Positions 15,869 through 25,241 of a stretch of 64,000 nt of DNA are shown here, piece after piece. A program made the position numbers and the translations under genes. The notes below the pieces were generated by a model. The model made no database searches, was not told the DNA's origin, and worked only from the letters and a program-made list of their open reading frames with translations. Every line of letters begins with the position of its first letter. Within the stretch, counting starts at the first letter, position 1. This DNA comes from Cellulosimicrobium cellulans (GTDB lineage: Bacteria > Actinomycetota > Actinomycetes > Actinomycetales > Cellulomonadaceae), in the NCBI RefSeq assembly GCF_007679345.1, contig NZ_VEGH01000001.1:310001-374000 (forward strand). Reading direction: 5' to 3'.

Positions 15869-18800
15869 GCCGTGCCGGCGACCGAGCCGCGCGCTCAGCG
15901 CCAGGCCGCCCAGCCCGATCAGGACGACCGCGGCCGCCAGCAGCCCGAGGCCCGTCCCCGTGACGGCCAGGGCGCCGCCGCCCGGCGTGGCCACGACGTC
16001 CGCCCCCGCGGGGGCGCCGCCGCCGACCGGGTCGCCGCCCGCGGGCGGGTCACCGGGGTCACCGGGGTCCCCCGGGTCCCCGGGCTCACCGGGGAGCGAC
16101 GGACCGAGCACCCGCACCAGCCCGGCGTCCACCGTCGGGTCCACGTAGTCCGCCCGCGCCCCGTCCCCGGGGCCGACCGGGCGCACCCGCGGTGCGCCCG
16201 CGCCGAGCGTGACCTCCTGGGTCCAGCCGGTGGCGTCGGCGTCGGAGTCCTCGGCCGCGTCCCCCCGGCGCGGCCCGGTGAACCCGTACCGTCCCGCCAG
16301 GTCGCCGTCGAGCACGAACTGCACCCGGTACGTGCCGGCCGGCAGCAGGTCGAACAGGTACCGGCCGTCGGCGTCCGTGGTGGTGGTCGCCACGGGCTCG
16401 TCCGATCCGGCGGCGTACAGCCGGACCGTCACCCCGGCGACGCCCGGCTCGCCCGCGCCCTGGAGGCCGTCACGGTCCTCGTCCAGCCACACCCGGTCGC
16501 CCAGGGCGTAGGTCCGGTGCACCGCGACGCCCGCCCGGTTGGGCTCGAGCGTCTCGTGCTCGAGCCCGGCGGGGGTCACGCTGGCGGTGGTCACCACCAT
16601 CGTGTTCCACGCCGGCGCGTCGACGTCCGCCGCGGCGACGTCGTAGGCCGTCGCGGACCGCGTGCGGAACGTCGCCGTGACGGTGTCGCCCGGCCGGAGG
16701 TTCTCCGTCGACAGGTCCAGGTCGACGCGCAGGCCGCGCACCCGGGACAGGTCGTCCACCTGGTCCGCCGGCGTCCAGACGTCCGCGGCGCAGCCGGTGC
16801 CGAACGGGTCCGCCGACCGCGGGTCGCCCGTGTAGGTGCACGTCGCGCCGTCCAGCAGGTACGACACCGTGGCCTGCGCCCCGTCCGGCAGCCCGGTGAG
16901 CTGCAGGTCGCCGAGGTACTCGGTCGCCCACACGCTGCCGCGCGCGCTGGTGCTCTGGGACCGCGACGTGCCGGTGTCGCCCGCGAACGGGAGCACGTCC
17001 ACCAGCGTGGCGCTCGCCGTGGGCAGGTTGCCCGTGTTGGTCACGCGCAGCCGCCAGGTCTCGGTCCCGCCGGGCTGCGTGCGGACGAGGCAGGGCGTCC
17101 GGTAGAACCCGTCGGCCGACACGCACTCCTGGCCGCTCGCCGAGGTGTTCACGACCCCGGTCGGGGTGGCGCCGGGCGCCAGGTCCTCGGCGACGTCCTT
17201 GACCCGCAGGTAGTTCGGCAGCGCCACGACGTCGATCCGCGCGGTCGCCTCCCGGGTGAGCCCGTCGGCGGACGACAGGACGAACCGGTTGGTGAGCTCC
17301 GTGCCCGCCGGGGTCCCGGCGCGCACCGCGAGCGGAACGGTGACCACCACCTGCTCGCCCGGCATGAGCCGGGTGCCGGGCGGGAACGTCACGCGCACCT
17401 CGCCCCCGTCGACGACCACGGACGGCGCCGCGCCCGCGATGGCCGCGTCCTCGGGCGTGATGGCCACCGCGGCGGCGCCGTACGCGTCGGGGTCGTAGAC
17501 GAGCTGCGGCCCGGCGGCGTCCGCGGGCAGCACGTCGGCCAGCACCGGGTCCACGATCGGCGCCGTGCCCGTGTTGGTCGCGGTGAGCCGGAACGGGAGC
17601 CGGGAGCCGGGGCCCGTGGTGGTGGTCCCGGGCGTCTTGGTCACGGTGGCGTCCAGGACGCCGTCCGTCACCTCGTAGGTCGCCAGGGCCGGGTCCAGGA
17701 CGACCGGGCTCGGCTGGTGCTCCGCCTGCACGGTCCCGGTGACCTCGTTGGTCAGCGTGCCGGCCGGCACCTCCGCCCCGGTGCTGCGCAGCGTCGACCG
17801 GGGGCTGAGCGCGAAGACCGCCGTCGGGCCCTCGAACCCGCCGACCTGCCGGTTGGCGAACCACGAGCCCGCGGGCGCCCGGAAGGTCACCCGCACGCCG
17901 GTGACGTCCCGCCCGGAGGTGCCGTCCGGCAGCGCGGCGGCGCCGTCCGGCAGGGGCGGCATCGTCGTGCTCACGCCGGCGGGCAGCGCGCTGCTGACCG
18001 GCGCCGTCCACGCGCCGTCGACGCGGTACTGCACGTCGGCGGCGTAGCCGGCCCCGTCGGCGGCGGTGACGCCCGCGAGCGCCTCCAGCCCGACCAGGTC
18101 GAACGCGTCCCAGAACGCCTCCGAGGTGTCCTCGAGCACGTAGGTCGCGGGCCGGCTCACCGCCGCGTCGCTGACCCGGCGTGCGCTGAGCGACAGCCGC
18201 ACGGTGCGGTCCTGCGCGGCGTACCGCGTCCCGGTGCCCGGCGAGACGGACTTGGCGAGCGCGCCGTCGAGCGGCTGCAGCGCCTCCGGGTACAGCACCG
18301 TGGCCGCCTGCGCGACGTCGTCCGGCGTTCCCGGGCCGAGGTCGCCGACCAGGGTGTTCGTGAGGGTGGTCGACGCCGGGGCCTCGGCGGTGCCCGTGAT
18401 CGGGACGCCGGACCGGGTCTGCGCCCGGAGCACGGTGTCCGCGACCACGACCAGCGCGGCGCCGTCCGGCAGGGTGCCGTCGACGCGGGCCTCCGCCGAC
18501 ACCACGTCGGCGAGGTCGGCCGGGGACAGCGCCGCGACCGCGGCCGCGGACCCGAGGTCGTGCCGCACGCCGCCGTCGGCGCCGCGCAGGACGACCCGCA
18601 CGTCGTCGGTCCCCGCCGGGGCGGTCACGGAGAGTCGGGTCAGGTCGACGTGCTCGAAGGTGCTGCCGTCGTCGGTCGCCGGGTCGGGGTCGACCAGCCG
18701 CAGCGAGCCGACCGGCACGCCGGACACGTTCTGCACCCGCATGGTCAGCCGGTTGGCCGGCCGGTCGGCGCCCGGTCCGGCGTTGTCGACGCCGATGAGC

Positions 18801-21100
18801 GCCGAGGCGTCGCGCCAGGACTTGCTCGCGTCCACCCGCCGGATGTCGAGCGGGGCGTCGCCGGGCCCGAAGGTCGCCGTGTCACCGGCGTCGGACGGAC
18901 CCGTCAGGCCGGCGCCGACGCCGCTGCCCGCGGCCTCGACCGCCACGGTGTTGCGCAGGGCGGTGCCCGGGGCGACCGCCTCGTCGAGCACCAGCACCAG
19001 CGCCACCCGGGGGGTGAAGGTGCCGTCGATCGGCAGCGAGGCGCCGGTCGGCGTGTAGACCACGCGGACGCCGTCCGCGCCGGCCGGGACGGCGAGGTCC
19101 AGCAGCGACGTCGCGTCCGTGGTCGGGCCCGCCAGCGTCACCCAGTCGCCGCCGGTGCGGGCCAGGACCTCGGCGCGCGCCCCCGCGGGCACCTGCACGG
19201 AGCCGACCCGGTCGAGCGCCGCCGCGTCCCACAGCGACGACCCGGCGTCCCCGCCGGCGGCGTCCTCGATCACCAGGGACCCGACCGGGACGGTGGTGTC
19301 GGCGGACACGCGACCGGTGAGCGTGGCCACCAGCTCCTGGCCCGGCGCCCCGGGCAGCGGCGCGCCCTGGGCCTGCTGGGTGAGCGACTTGCTCGCGGTG
19401 GTGACGACCTGGCGCGGGACCACGGTCAGCCGCGCGGACGCCGTCCGCGCCGCCGCCGGGGTGCCGTCGGCCGCCTCGCCGTCGACCGCCACCTCGTTCG
19501 TGAACGTGCGCACCGGCGACCAGCCGGCGTCGGTGGCGACGCGGAACGGCACCGTCGCCGCGACGCCCGGGGCGAGCTCGCCCCGGTACTCGACGACGAA
19601 GCCGGTCACGACCGCGCCGGCCGGGGGCGCCGGCCAGGTGGAGGTCCCGCCGGAGGGCGGCTGCACCGCGACGGGGCCACCCACCCCGGTGCCCAGGAAG
19701 GTCACCGTGGCGCCGTCCGCGCCGGCGGGCCAGGCCGCCGCGTCCACGGCGCCCGAGCCGTCGGTGCCGAAGCCGTCGAAGCCGAGCAGGCCGGCGGCCG
19801 GGTCGCCGAGCGGGCCGGCACCGGGCGCGGAGGGCTCGGCCACGCGCAGCAGCGACAGGGCGGAGTTCGAGGCGTTGCGCGCGGTGAGCCGGACCACCGA
19901 CGTCTGCCCCGCCACCACCTCGGCGCGCGCCGCGCCGTCGAAGGTCTTCCCGGCGGCGACCTCGACGGTCACCGGGTTGATCTGGAACGCGGCGGACGCC
20001 GTGCCCGTCGCGTCGCCGCGCGGGGTCGTCAGCGCGGCCGACGCGGTGTTCGGCACCCGGGTGGTCGCGTCGCGGGGGGCGGTGCCCGCCTGCCCGAGCA
20101 CCAGGGCGACGGAGCCGGCGGCCCCGCCGGGGACGAGGGTGCCGTCCGCGGTGCCGTCGCCGGCGAACCGCAGCCCGACCGCCGAGACGGTCGCGAGATC
20201 CACGCCGCCGGCGTCCAGGGTCGCGCCGGGCGCAAACGGCCCGACGGTCACGGTGCCGCCCGGCGTGGTGAGGTCGATCGACAGCCCGGTCGCGCCCTCC
20301 GGCGCGGTCCAGGCGCCGAGGCCGCGCAGGACCAGCGGCGTGCCGGGGCCGAAGGCGGCGGGCGTCCCGGCGGCCGGGTCGGTCACGGTCAGCGCCGTGG
20401 CGGCCACGGGCGAGGTGTTCTGCGCGCCCAGGGTGACCGTGACGTCGCCGGGGTCGCCCGCGACCTGGTCGGCCGGCGCGACGCGCTTGGTGACGGCGAC
20501 GCTCGGGGTCACCGGCACCGTGATGCCCACGGTGGCCGGTGCGCTCACCGGGTCGGCGTTGCTCGCGGTGACGTCCGCGGTGTTCGTCACCGACTTCCCG
20601 TCCCAGGACAGCGGGGTCCCGGCGGGCAGCGTGGTGCGCAGCAGCACCGACACGCTCTGGCCCGCCGCCAGCCCGACGACGCCGGGGTGGCTCGGGTCCG
20701 TCTCGCGGAACGCGACGCGGGCGGTCGCCCCGGACACCGCGACGACCGACTGGCCCGTCTGCTCGGCCTGGACGGTCACGCCGTCCGCGTCCAGCACGAA
20801 CGGCTCCGGCACCGCGTCCTCGAGCGCGACGTCGGCGCACATCGCGACGATCGACTCGCAGGTCACCTCGACGGTCCACGTGACGCCGTCGCCCGGCCGC
20901 GCCGTCGTCGCCGAGGCCGTCTTGCGGACGGCCAGCGTCCCGCGGTCCCCGTCCGCCGCCTGCGCGGCCTGCGGCGTCGCCACCGCCAGCACCACGCTGA
21001 CCAGCAGCAGCGCGACCACCGTCGCGACCGCCGTCAGCCGCTCCAGCATCCCCCGTGACGCGCCGCGCGCGCCTGATCCCCAGCTCATCCCCGTGCCCAT
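15866..21100 (-). CDS. Very large LAVTG-anchored surface protein with DUF11-like repeats and an SdrD B-like domain
   Basis: 1744 residues. A signal peptide (about 1-48, ending AAQAA) is followed by a long series of beta-sandwich repeats of the DUF11/isopeptide type (for example LAVRKTASATTARPGDGVTW and VTKTPGTTTTGPGSRLPFRL). A Cna/SdrD B-like domain lies near 1545-1670 (GDRVWLDEDRDGLQGAGEPG, then TDADGRYLFDLLPAGTYRV), then a Gly/Asp/Pro repeat linker. LAVTG at 1711-1715, a membrane helix and an Arg-rich tail form a class E sortase signal. It is probably an adhesin or stalk displayed on the wall. An ATG at 21088 is an alternative start. No sortase gene is in the window. Confidence 0.9.
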   Translation of the reverse strand: MGTGMSWGSGARGASRGMLERLTAVATVVALLLVSVVLAVATPQAAQAADGDRGTLAVRKTASATTARPGDGVTWTVEVTCESIVAMCADVALEDAVPEPFVLDADGVTVQAEQTGQSVVAVSGATARVAFRETDPSHPGVVGLAAGQSVSVLLRTTLPAGTPLSWDGKSVTNTADVTASNADPVSAPATVGITVPVTPSVAVTKRVAPADQVAGDPGDVTVTLGAQNTSPVAATALTVTDPAAGTPAAFGPGTPLVLRGLGAWTAPEGATGLSIDLTTPGGTVTVGPFAPGATLDAGGVDLATVSAVGLRFAGDGTADGTLVPGGAAGSVALVLGQAGTAPRDATTRVPNTASAALTTPRGDATGTASAAFQINPVTVEVAAGKTFDGAARAEVVAGQTSVVRLTARNASNSALSLLRVAEPSAPGAGPLGDPAAGLLGFDGFGTDGSGAVDAAAWPAGADGATVTFLGTGVGGPVAVQPPSGGTSTWPAPPAGAVVTGFVVEYRGELAPGVAATVPFRVATDAGWSPVRTFTNEVAVDGEAADGTPAAARTASARLTVVPRQVVTTASKSLTQQAQGAPLPGAPGQELVATLTGRVSADTTVPVGSLVIEDAAGGDAGSSLWDAAALDRVGSVQVPAGARAEVLARTGGDWVTLAGPTTDATSLLDLAVPAGADGVRVVYTPTGASLPIDGTFTPRVALVLVLDEAVAPGTALRNTVAVEAAGSGVGAGLTGPSDAGDTATFGPGDAPLDIRRVDASKSWRDASALIGVDNAGPGADRPANRLTMRVQNVSGVPVGSLRLVDPDPATDDGSTFEHVDLTRLSVTAPAGTDDVRVVLRGADGGVRHDLGSAAAVAALSPADLADVVSAEARVDGTLPDGAALVVVADTVLRAQTRSGVPITGTAEAPASTTLTNTLVGDLGPGTPDDVAQAATVLYPEALQPLDGALAKSVSPGTGTRYAAQDRTVRLSLSARRVSDAAVSRPATYVLEDTSEAFWDAFDLVGLEALAGVTAADGAGYAADVQYRVDGAWTAPVSSALPAGVSTTMPPLPDGAAALPDGTSGRDVTGVRVTFRAPAGSWFANRQVGGFEGPTAVFALSPRSTLRSTGAEVPAGTLTNEVTGTVQAEHQPSPVVLDPALATYEVTDGVLDATVTKTPGTTTTGPGSRLPFRLTATNTGTAPIVDPVLADVLPADAAGPQLVYDPDAYGAAAVAITPEDAAIAGAAPSVVVDGGEVRVTFPPGTRLMPGEQVVVTVPLAVRAGTPAGTELTNRFVLSSADGLTREATARIDVVALPNYLRVKDVAEDLAPGATPTGVVNTSASGQECVSADGFYRTPCLVRTQPGGTETWRLRVTNTGNLPTASATLVDVLPFAGDTGTSRSQSTSARGSVWATEYLGDLQLTGLPDGAQATVSYLLDGATCTYTGDPRSADPFGTGCAADVWTPADQVDDLSRVRGLRVDLDLSTENLRPGDTVTATFRTRSATAYDVAAADVDAPAWNTMVVTTASVTPAGLEHETLEPNRAGVAVHRTYALGDRVWLDEDRDGLQGAGEPGVAGVTVRLYAAGSDEPVATTTTDADGRYLFDLLPAGTYRVQFVLDGDLAGRYGFTGPRRGDAAEDSDADATGWTQEVTLGAGAPRVRPVGPGDGARADYVDPTVDAGLVRVLGPSLPGEPGDPGDPGDPGDPPAGGDPVGGGAPAGADVVATPGGGALAVTGTGLGLLAAAVVLIGLGGLALSARLGRRHG

Positions 21101-21241
21101 CCGTCTCGACTGCGCCGGCGGTGCGGGCGCGGGTCGCGCGCCCTGGTCCGGCCGATCGGGGATCGGGACGGCCGGCGTGGCCGGGGAGGTGAGGACCGGG
21201 GTGAAAGGGGTGACAGACCCGGACGGCGTGGCGGACGGCGG

Positions 21242-23920
21242 TCAGAGCAGGCCGAGCTCCCGCACGCGCGCGACGGCGTCCGCCCGGCTGCGGACGCCGA
21301 GCTTGCGGTAGGCGGTCCGGGCCTGGGACTTCACGGTGTTGTGCGAGACGTGCAGCCGGGCGGCGACCTCGGCGAGCCCGGCGTCGTCCGCGAGGTGCCG
21401 CAGGACCACCAGCTCCCGCTCGGTCAGCCCGACGCCCGGGGCACCGTCGGGGACCGGCGCCGGCAGGTCGGCGAGCCGGTCGAGAGCGGCGGCCGTCGCC
21501 GGGTCCGCCGCCGCCAGCCGGGCGAGCGCCGCACGCTCGGCGGGGCTCACCAGCAGCCAGCCGGTCCGCGACCCGCCGGCGGCGAGCACCGCGCACGCCT
21601 CGCGCAGGGCGCGGGTGGCCACGGCCCGGCGCGCCTCGTCCCCGTCGCGGACCGCGTCCCCTGCGGGCGGCGCGTCCCCGGCGCGCGGTTCGGCCCGGCG
21701 GTCGCCCCCGGCGTCCGGGTCCGGCACCGTGGCGGCGGCGAGCAGGAACCGGCGCGCGGCGCGCAGCCGCGGGCCCTCGTCGGGCAGGTCGGGCGCGGCG
21801 AGCAGCGCGCGCGCCTCGTCGCGCCGGCCGGTGGACAGCAGCAGGCGCCCCCGCGCCACCCGGACCGCGGCGTGCGGCCGGCGGACGGGGTCCAGGAGCT
21901 CCAGCCCGCGCTCGGGCTGGCCGGCGGCCAGCGCCAGCACCGCCCGGGACGCCGCCAGCCGGGCGCGCCAGTAGCCGGTCGTGGGCGCCCGCCTCCCCCG
22001 GCGCAGCGCCACCGCGAGCGCCTCCTCCCCCGCGGCGGCGTGCCCCCGCAGCAGATCGGCGGTGGCGTGCGCCTCCGCGAAGGCGGGCCAGAACTCGTTG
22101 GTGCGGAGCTCGCCGGCCAGCTCGTCCAGCAGCTCGAGCGCGGCGGCCGCGTCGCCGTCCTCCAGAGCGAGGTGCACGCGCGCGAGGTCGAGGGGTGAGC
22201 GGCGGTAGGCCGTCTCGGGCCGGCGCGGGGGCTCGGTGGCGGCCGCCGCCGCGGTGGCCGCCCGCGCGCCGGCGACGTCGCCCTGCACCGCGAGGAAGCC
22301 GGCGGTGAGCGCCTGGGCGGAGAAGGCGCCGAGGGAGCCCGTGCGCTCGTGCGCGACGCCCCCGGCCGCCACCTCCAGGCCGTGCTCGACGTCACCGGCC
22401 GTGAGGAGCGAGGTGCCGAGCTGCCGGTGCAGCAGCGCCCGGAGCCCGTCGACCGTGCCGTCCGCGCCGGGCGGCGTCGCGGCGAGGTGGTCCACCGCCG
22501 CGAGCGCCGCCGCCCGGGCACGGCCGCCCCGGCCCAGCAGCCGCATCGCCACGCTCTCGGCCGCCCGGAGGACCGCGCGCTCCGCGGTCGTCGCGCGCGG
22601 GAGGTGCAGCACCGCCGCGCCCGCCGCGACGGCGAACCACTCCAGCGCCCGCGCCCGGTGCTCCGCCCGGGTGTTGTGCAGCAGGGCCACCAGCAGCGCG
22701 AGCGCCGGGCGCGCCGCCACCGCGGTCCGGGGCAGCCGCTCGAGGACCCGGATCGTGTCCTCGGCGCTCGTGCGCTGCCCCGAGCCCCACACCCGCATGA
22801 CGACGGACGTCACCAGGTCCGGGTCGCCGGTCTCCGCCGCCGCGTGCAGCGCCGGGTAGTACCGGCCCGCGTGGAGCCCCCAGGCGACCACCGTGCGGAG
22901 CAGGCCCGCGACCGCGCCGGGCTCGGTGCGGGCGAGGTCCGCCCGGAGGGCCGCGCGCACGACCGGCGTGAGCCGGAGCTCCGGGCCTGCCGCCGCCGGG
23001 GCGCCGCCGGGCACGCCGGGGGGCTCCTCCCACGCGCCGAGGCCGTCCCGCTCGAGGCGCGCGAGCAGCGCCGGGGCGCCGTCCCCGGCCAGGGCCTCCG
23101 CGAGCGCCGGGGGCACGACGGCGGTGACGGAGACCCGGCGGGCCGCCGCGAGGTACGCCGCGTCGCCCGGGTCGCGGTCCAGGGCGGCGAGCACGCCGCG
23201 CGCGGCCACCTCGACCAGGGCGTCGTGCGGCGCGGTGCGCAGGTCCACCTGGCCGGCCGCCCCGGCGAGCGCCACGGTCCGCACCAGCAGGCCGAGGCCG
23301 TCGGTGGCCGCCCGCACCCGCCCGGCGGCGTCGGGCGCCTGGCCGGCGCGCGCGAGCACCTCGGCCACCTCGTCCTCGGACAGCCGCAGGTCGTCCGGGC
23401 CGAGCACCGCGACGTCGACCCGCACCGCGGCCGCCGCGAGCAGCCGGTCCTGCGACCCGCGGGTGGTGAGGGCGACGTGCAGGAGGTCGGAGCCCGCGAG
23501 CACCTCGACCAGGTCGTGGTCGACGCCGGGCGTGGACACCGCCTCGTAGCCGTCGAGCACCAGCAGCACCGGCGACGCCAGCGACCGCAGGGCGCCGGCC
23601 ACCTCGCCCGCCACCGCGCGGCCGCCGCGGCGGGCCGCCGACTGCGCCGCGCCGGCGGCGCGGGCGTCCAGCAGGCCGGCCTCGACGAGCTGCTCGAGCG
23701 CCGCGGCCCACGGCTCGGGTCCGGCGGCCTCGGCGTCCAGCCACAGCACCGCGCGGTCCGTGGTCGCCCGCGCCCAGGACGCCAGCAGGAGGGTCTTGCC
23801 GGCGCCCGCCGGGCCGCGCAGGACCAGCAGCGCGGTGCCCGGGTCGAGCCGCTCGCGCAGCCCGCGGCGGGGCACGGCCCACGACGGCACCCGGGGGACG
23901 CCCCGGCGCACGGCGGTCAC
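21242..23920 (-). CDS. Large ATP-dependent LuxR-family regulator (MalT/LAL type)
   Basis: 892 residues. The N-terminus has a Walker A GPAGAGKT at 36-43 and a Walker B-like PVLLVLDGYEAV near 115, the STAND-type ATPase of MalT/LAL regulators. A long helical, TPR-like middle region (about 330-800) probably senses a ligand. The C-terminal LuxR helix-turn-helix (about 830-892) contains LTERELVVLRHLADDAGLAE and HVSHNTVKSQARTAYRKLGV. The GTG at 23920 overlaps the MFS stop (GTGA), so it is co-expressed with that transporter. It lies 141 bases upstream of the large surface-protein gene on the same strand, which makes that gene a candidate target. Confidence 0.9.
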   Translation of the reverse strand: MTAVRRGVPRVPSWAVPRRGLRERLDPGTALLVLRGPAGAGKTLLLASWARATTDRAVLWLDAEAAGPEPWAAALEQLVEAGLLDARAAGAAQSAARRGGRAVAGEVAGALRSLASPVLLVLDGYEAVSTPGVDHDLVEVLAGSDLLHVALTTRGSQDRLLAAAAVRVDVAVLGPDDLRLSEDEVAEVLARAGQAPDAAGRVRAATDGLGLLVRTVALAGAAGQVDLRTAPHDALVEVAARGVLAALDRDPGDAAYLAAARRVSVTAVVPPALAEALAGDGAPALLARLERDGLGAWEEPPGVPGGAPAAAGPELRLTPVVRAALRADLARTEPGAVAGLLRTVVAWGLHAGRYYPALHAAAETGDPDLVTSVVMRVWGSGQRTSAEDTIRVLERLPRTAVAARPALALLVALLHNTRAEHRARALEWFAVAAGAAVLHLPRATTAERAVLRAAESVAMRLLGRGGRARAAALAAVDHLAATPPGADGTVDGLRALLHRQLGTSLLTAGDVEHGLEVAAGGVAHERTGSLGAFSAQALTAGFLAVQGDVAGARAATAAAAATEPPRRPETAYRRSPLDLARVHLALEDGDAAAALELLDELAGELRTNEFWPAFAEAHATADLLRGHAAAGEEALAVALRRGRRAPTTGYWRARLAASRAVLALAAGQPERGLELLDPVRRPHAAVRVARGRLLLSTGRRDEARALLAAPDLPDEGPRLRAARRFLLAAATVPDPDAGGDRRAEPRAGDAPPAGDAVRDGDEARRAVATRALREACAVLAAGGSRTGWLLVSPAERAALARLAAADPATAAALDRLADLPAPVPDGAPGVGLTERELVVLRHLADDAGLAEVAARLHVSHNTVKSQARTAYRKLGVRSRADAVARVRELGLL

Positions 23921-25173
23921 CGCCCGCTCCGCGCAGCGGCCGCGAGCGCCACCGCGGCGGCGGCCACCGCGAGGACCGCGGGCAGCTCGGGGCGGAGCCC
24001 GTACGCCGCCGTCGCGAGCAGGGGGCCGAGCACGAACGTCAGCGCGTTGCCGGCGTTGACGACGCCCGCGACGTCGCCCTGGCCGGCCGCCCCGACCGCG
24101 ACCGACGCGGCGGACGTGCACCCGGCGGCCGCCGCCCCCACGGCCGCGCCGAACACCGCCGCCACCCCGACGAGCACCGGCGCGGGGACGGGCGCCAGGT
24201 ACGCCACCAGCACCGCGAGCGCCACGGCCGCGCCCGCCCGCACGAGCCGCCACGGCGCCCACCGCAGCCGGGGCACGAGGACGCCCTGCGCGAGCACCGA
24301 CCCGAGGCCCGCCGCGAGCAGCAGCGTCCCGGTCAGCGCGGTGGCGGGCTCCGGGCCGAGGCCGTAGCGGTCCTGGACCAGGAAGCCCACGCTGCCCTGG
24401 ACCAGGGCGAGCGCGAGGAACACCGCGACGGAGGCGGTCACCGCGACCCGCACGCCGGGGACGGCGAGGGCGCCGAGCCGGTGCCCGCGCGGCGCCCGCG
24501 CGTCCGCGGCCGGCGCCGGGGTCGGGGTCGTGCGCCGGGTCCCGCGCGGCGACGCGAGCACCGCCGCGCCCGCGCCCGCCAAAACCAGGACGGTCGCCAG
24601 CACCGGCACCGCCGTCCCGAGCCCCGCGAGGGCGGCGGCGAGGCCGGCGCCGAGCGCGGTCGCGAGCCCTCGCACCGCCCCCGCGCGGGCGATCCAGCCG
24701 ACCCGCTCGGCCTGGGTGCGGGAGCGGGCGACGAGCACCACCTGGGTCGCCGGGCCGGCCGCGGCGACCGCGGCGCCGATCCCGAGGCCGCGGGCGAGCA
24801 GCAGCAGCGCCCACGCCAGGCCGGCGGGCAGGTCCGCGGCGGCGAGCACCGCGGCGACCGCTCCGGCGCCCAGCCCGCCCGCGAGCACCGCCGCCAGCAG
24901 CACGGGACGGGCCCCGCGGCGGTCCGCCCGCCGCCCCCACCAGGGGCTCGTCGCCACGACGACCGCACCGGACAGCGACGTCACCGCGCCGGCCTGCCAG
25001 TCGGCGAGCCCGAGCTGCCGGGTGAGCGCGGGCAGGACGGCGGCGGTGGCGACCTGGGCCACGCCGACGGCGCCCAGCGCGACCAGCGCCACGGCCGCTA
25101 CGCCCCGCCCGGCGCCGGCACCCGGCCCGGCGGTCGTCGGGGCGACGACGGACGACGGGGGACGCGACGGCAC
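23917..25173 (-). CDS. MFS transporter (12-TM type)
   Basis: 418 residues made almost entirely of hydrophobic segments, about twelve, with a long Pro/Arg loop in the middle (near 210-235). The MFS motif between helices 2 and 3 reads WWGRRADRRGARPVLL. The start is a GTG at 25173. It is coupled to the LuxR/LAL regulator and divergent from a LacI-type regulator 68 bases away. The substrate is unknown. Confidence 0.85.
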   Translation of the reverse strand: MPSRPPSSVVAPTTAGPGAGAGRGVAAVALVALGAVGVAQVATAAVLPALTRQLGLADWQAGAVTSLSGAVVVATSPWWGRRADRRGARPVLLAAVLAGGLGAGAVAAVLAAADLPAGLAWALLLLARGLGIGAAVAAAGPATQVVLVARSRTQAERVGWIARAGAVRGLATALGAGLAAALAGLGTAVPVLATVLVLAGAGAAVLASPRGTRRTTPTPAPAADARAPRGHRLGALAVPGVRVAVTASVAVFLALALVQGSVGFLVQDRYGLGPEPATALTGTLLLAAGLGSVLAQGVLVPRLRWAPWRLVRAGAAVALAVLVAYLAPVPAPVLVGVAAVFGAAVGAAAAGCTSAASVAVGAAGQGDVAGVVNAGNALTFVLGPLLATAAYGLRPELPAVLAVAAAAVALAAAARSGR

Positions 25174-25218
25174 AGCCGCACCTTACCGAGGCCGCACGGA
25201 GGGCCCCCGGGTGCGTCC

Positions 25219-25238
25219 GGGCACCGGCTAGGGTGCCC
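25219..25238 (+). promoter_or_regulatory. Inverted repeat over the -10 of the lacI-type gene
   Basis: GGGCACC-GGCTAG-GGTGCCC (25219-25238) is a perfect inverted repeat with 7-base arms. It covers TAGGGT (25229-25234), a leaderless-type -10 seven bases before the ATG at 25242. Autorepression by the LacI protein, or control by another repressor, would fit. Confidence 0.5.
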
Positions 25239-25241
25239 CGC

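Noticed and set aside
16051-16095. CCGGGGTCACC-type repeats
   Set aside because: They encode a Gly-Asp-Pro linker before the wall-anchor signal of the surface protein and are not an independent element.
15872-21058. A 1728-codon open frame on the plus strand opposite the large surface-protein gene
   Set aside because: It is rich in Arg, Gly and His with no domain pattern and mirrors the high third-position GC of the real gene on the other strand.
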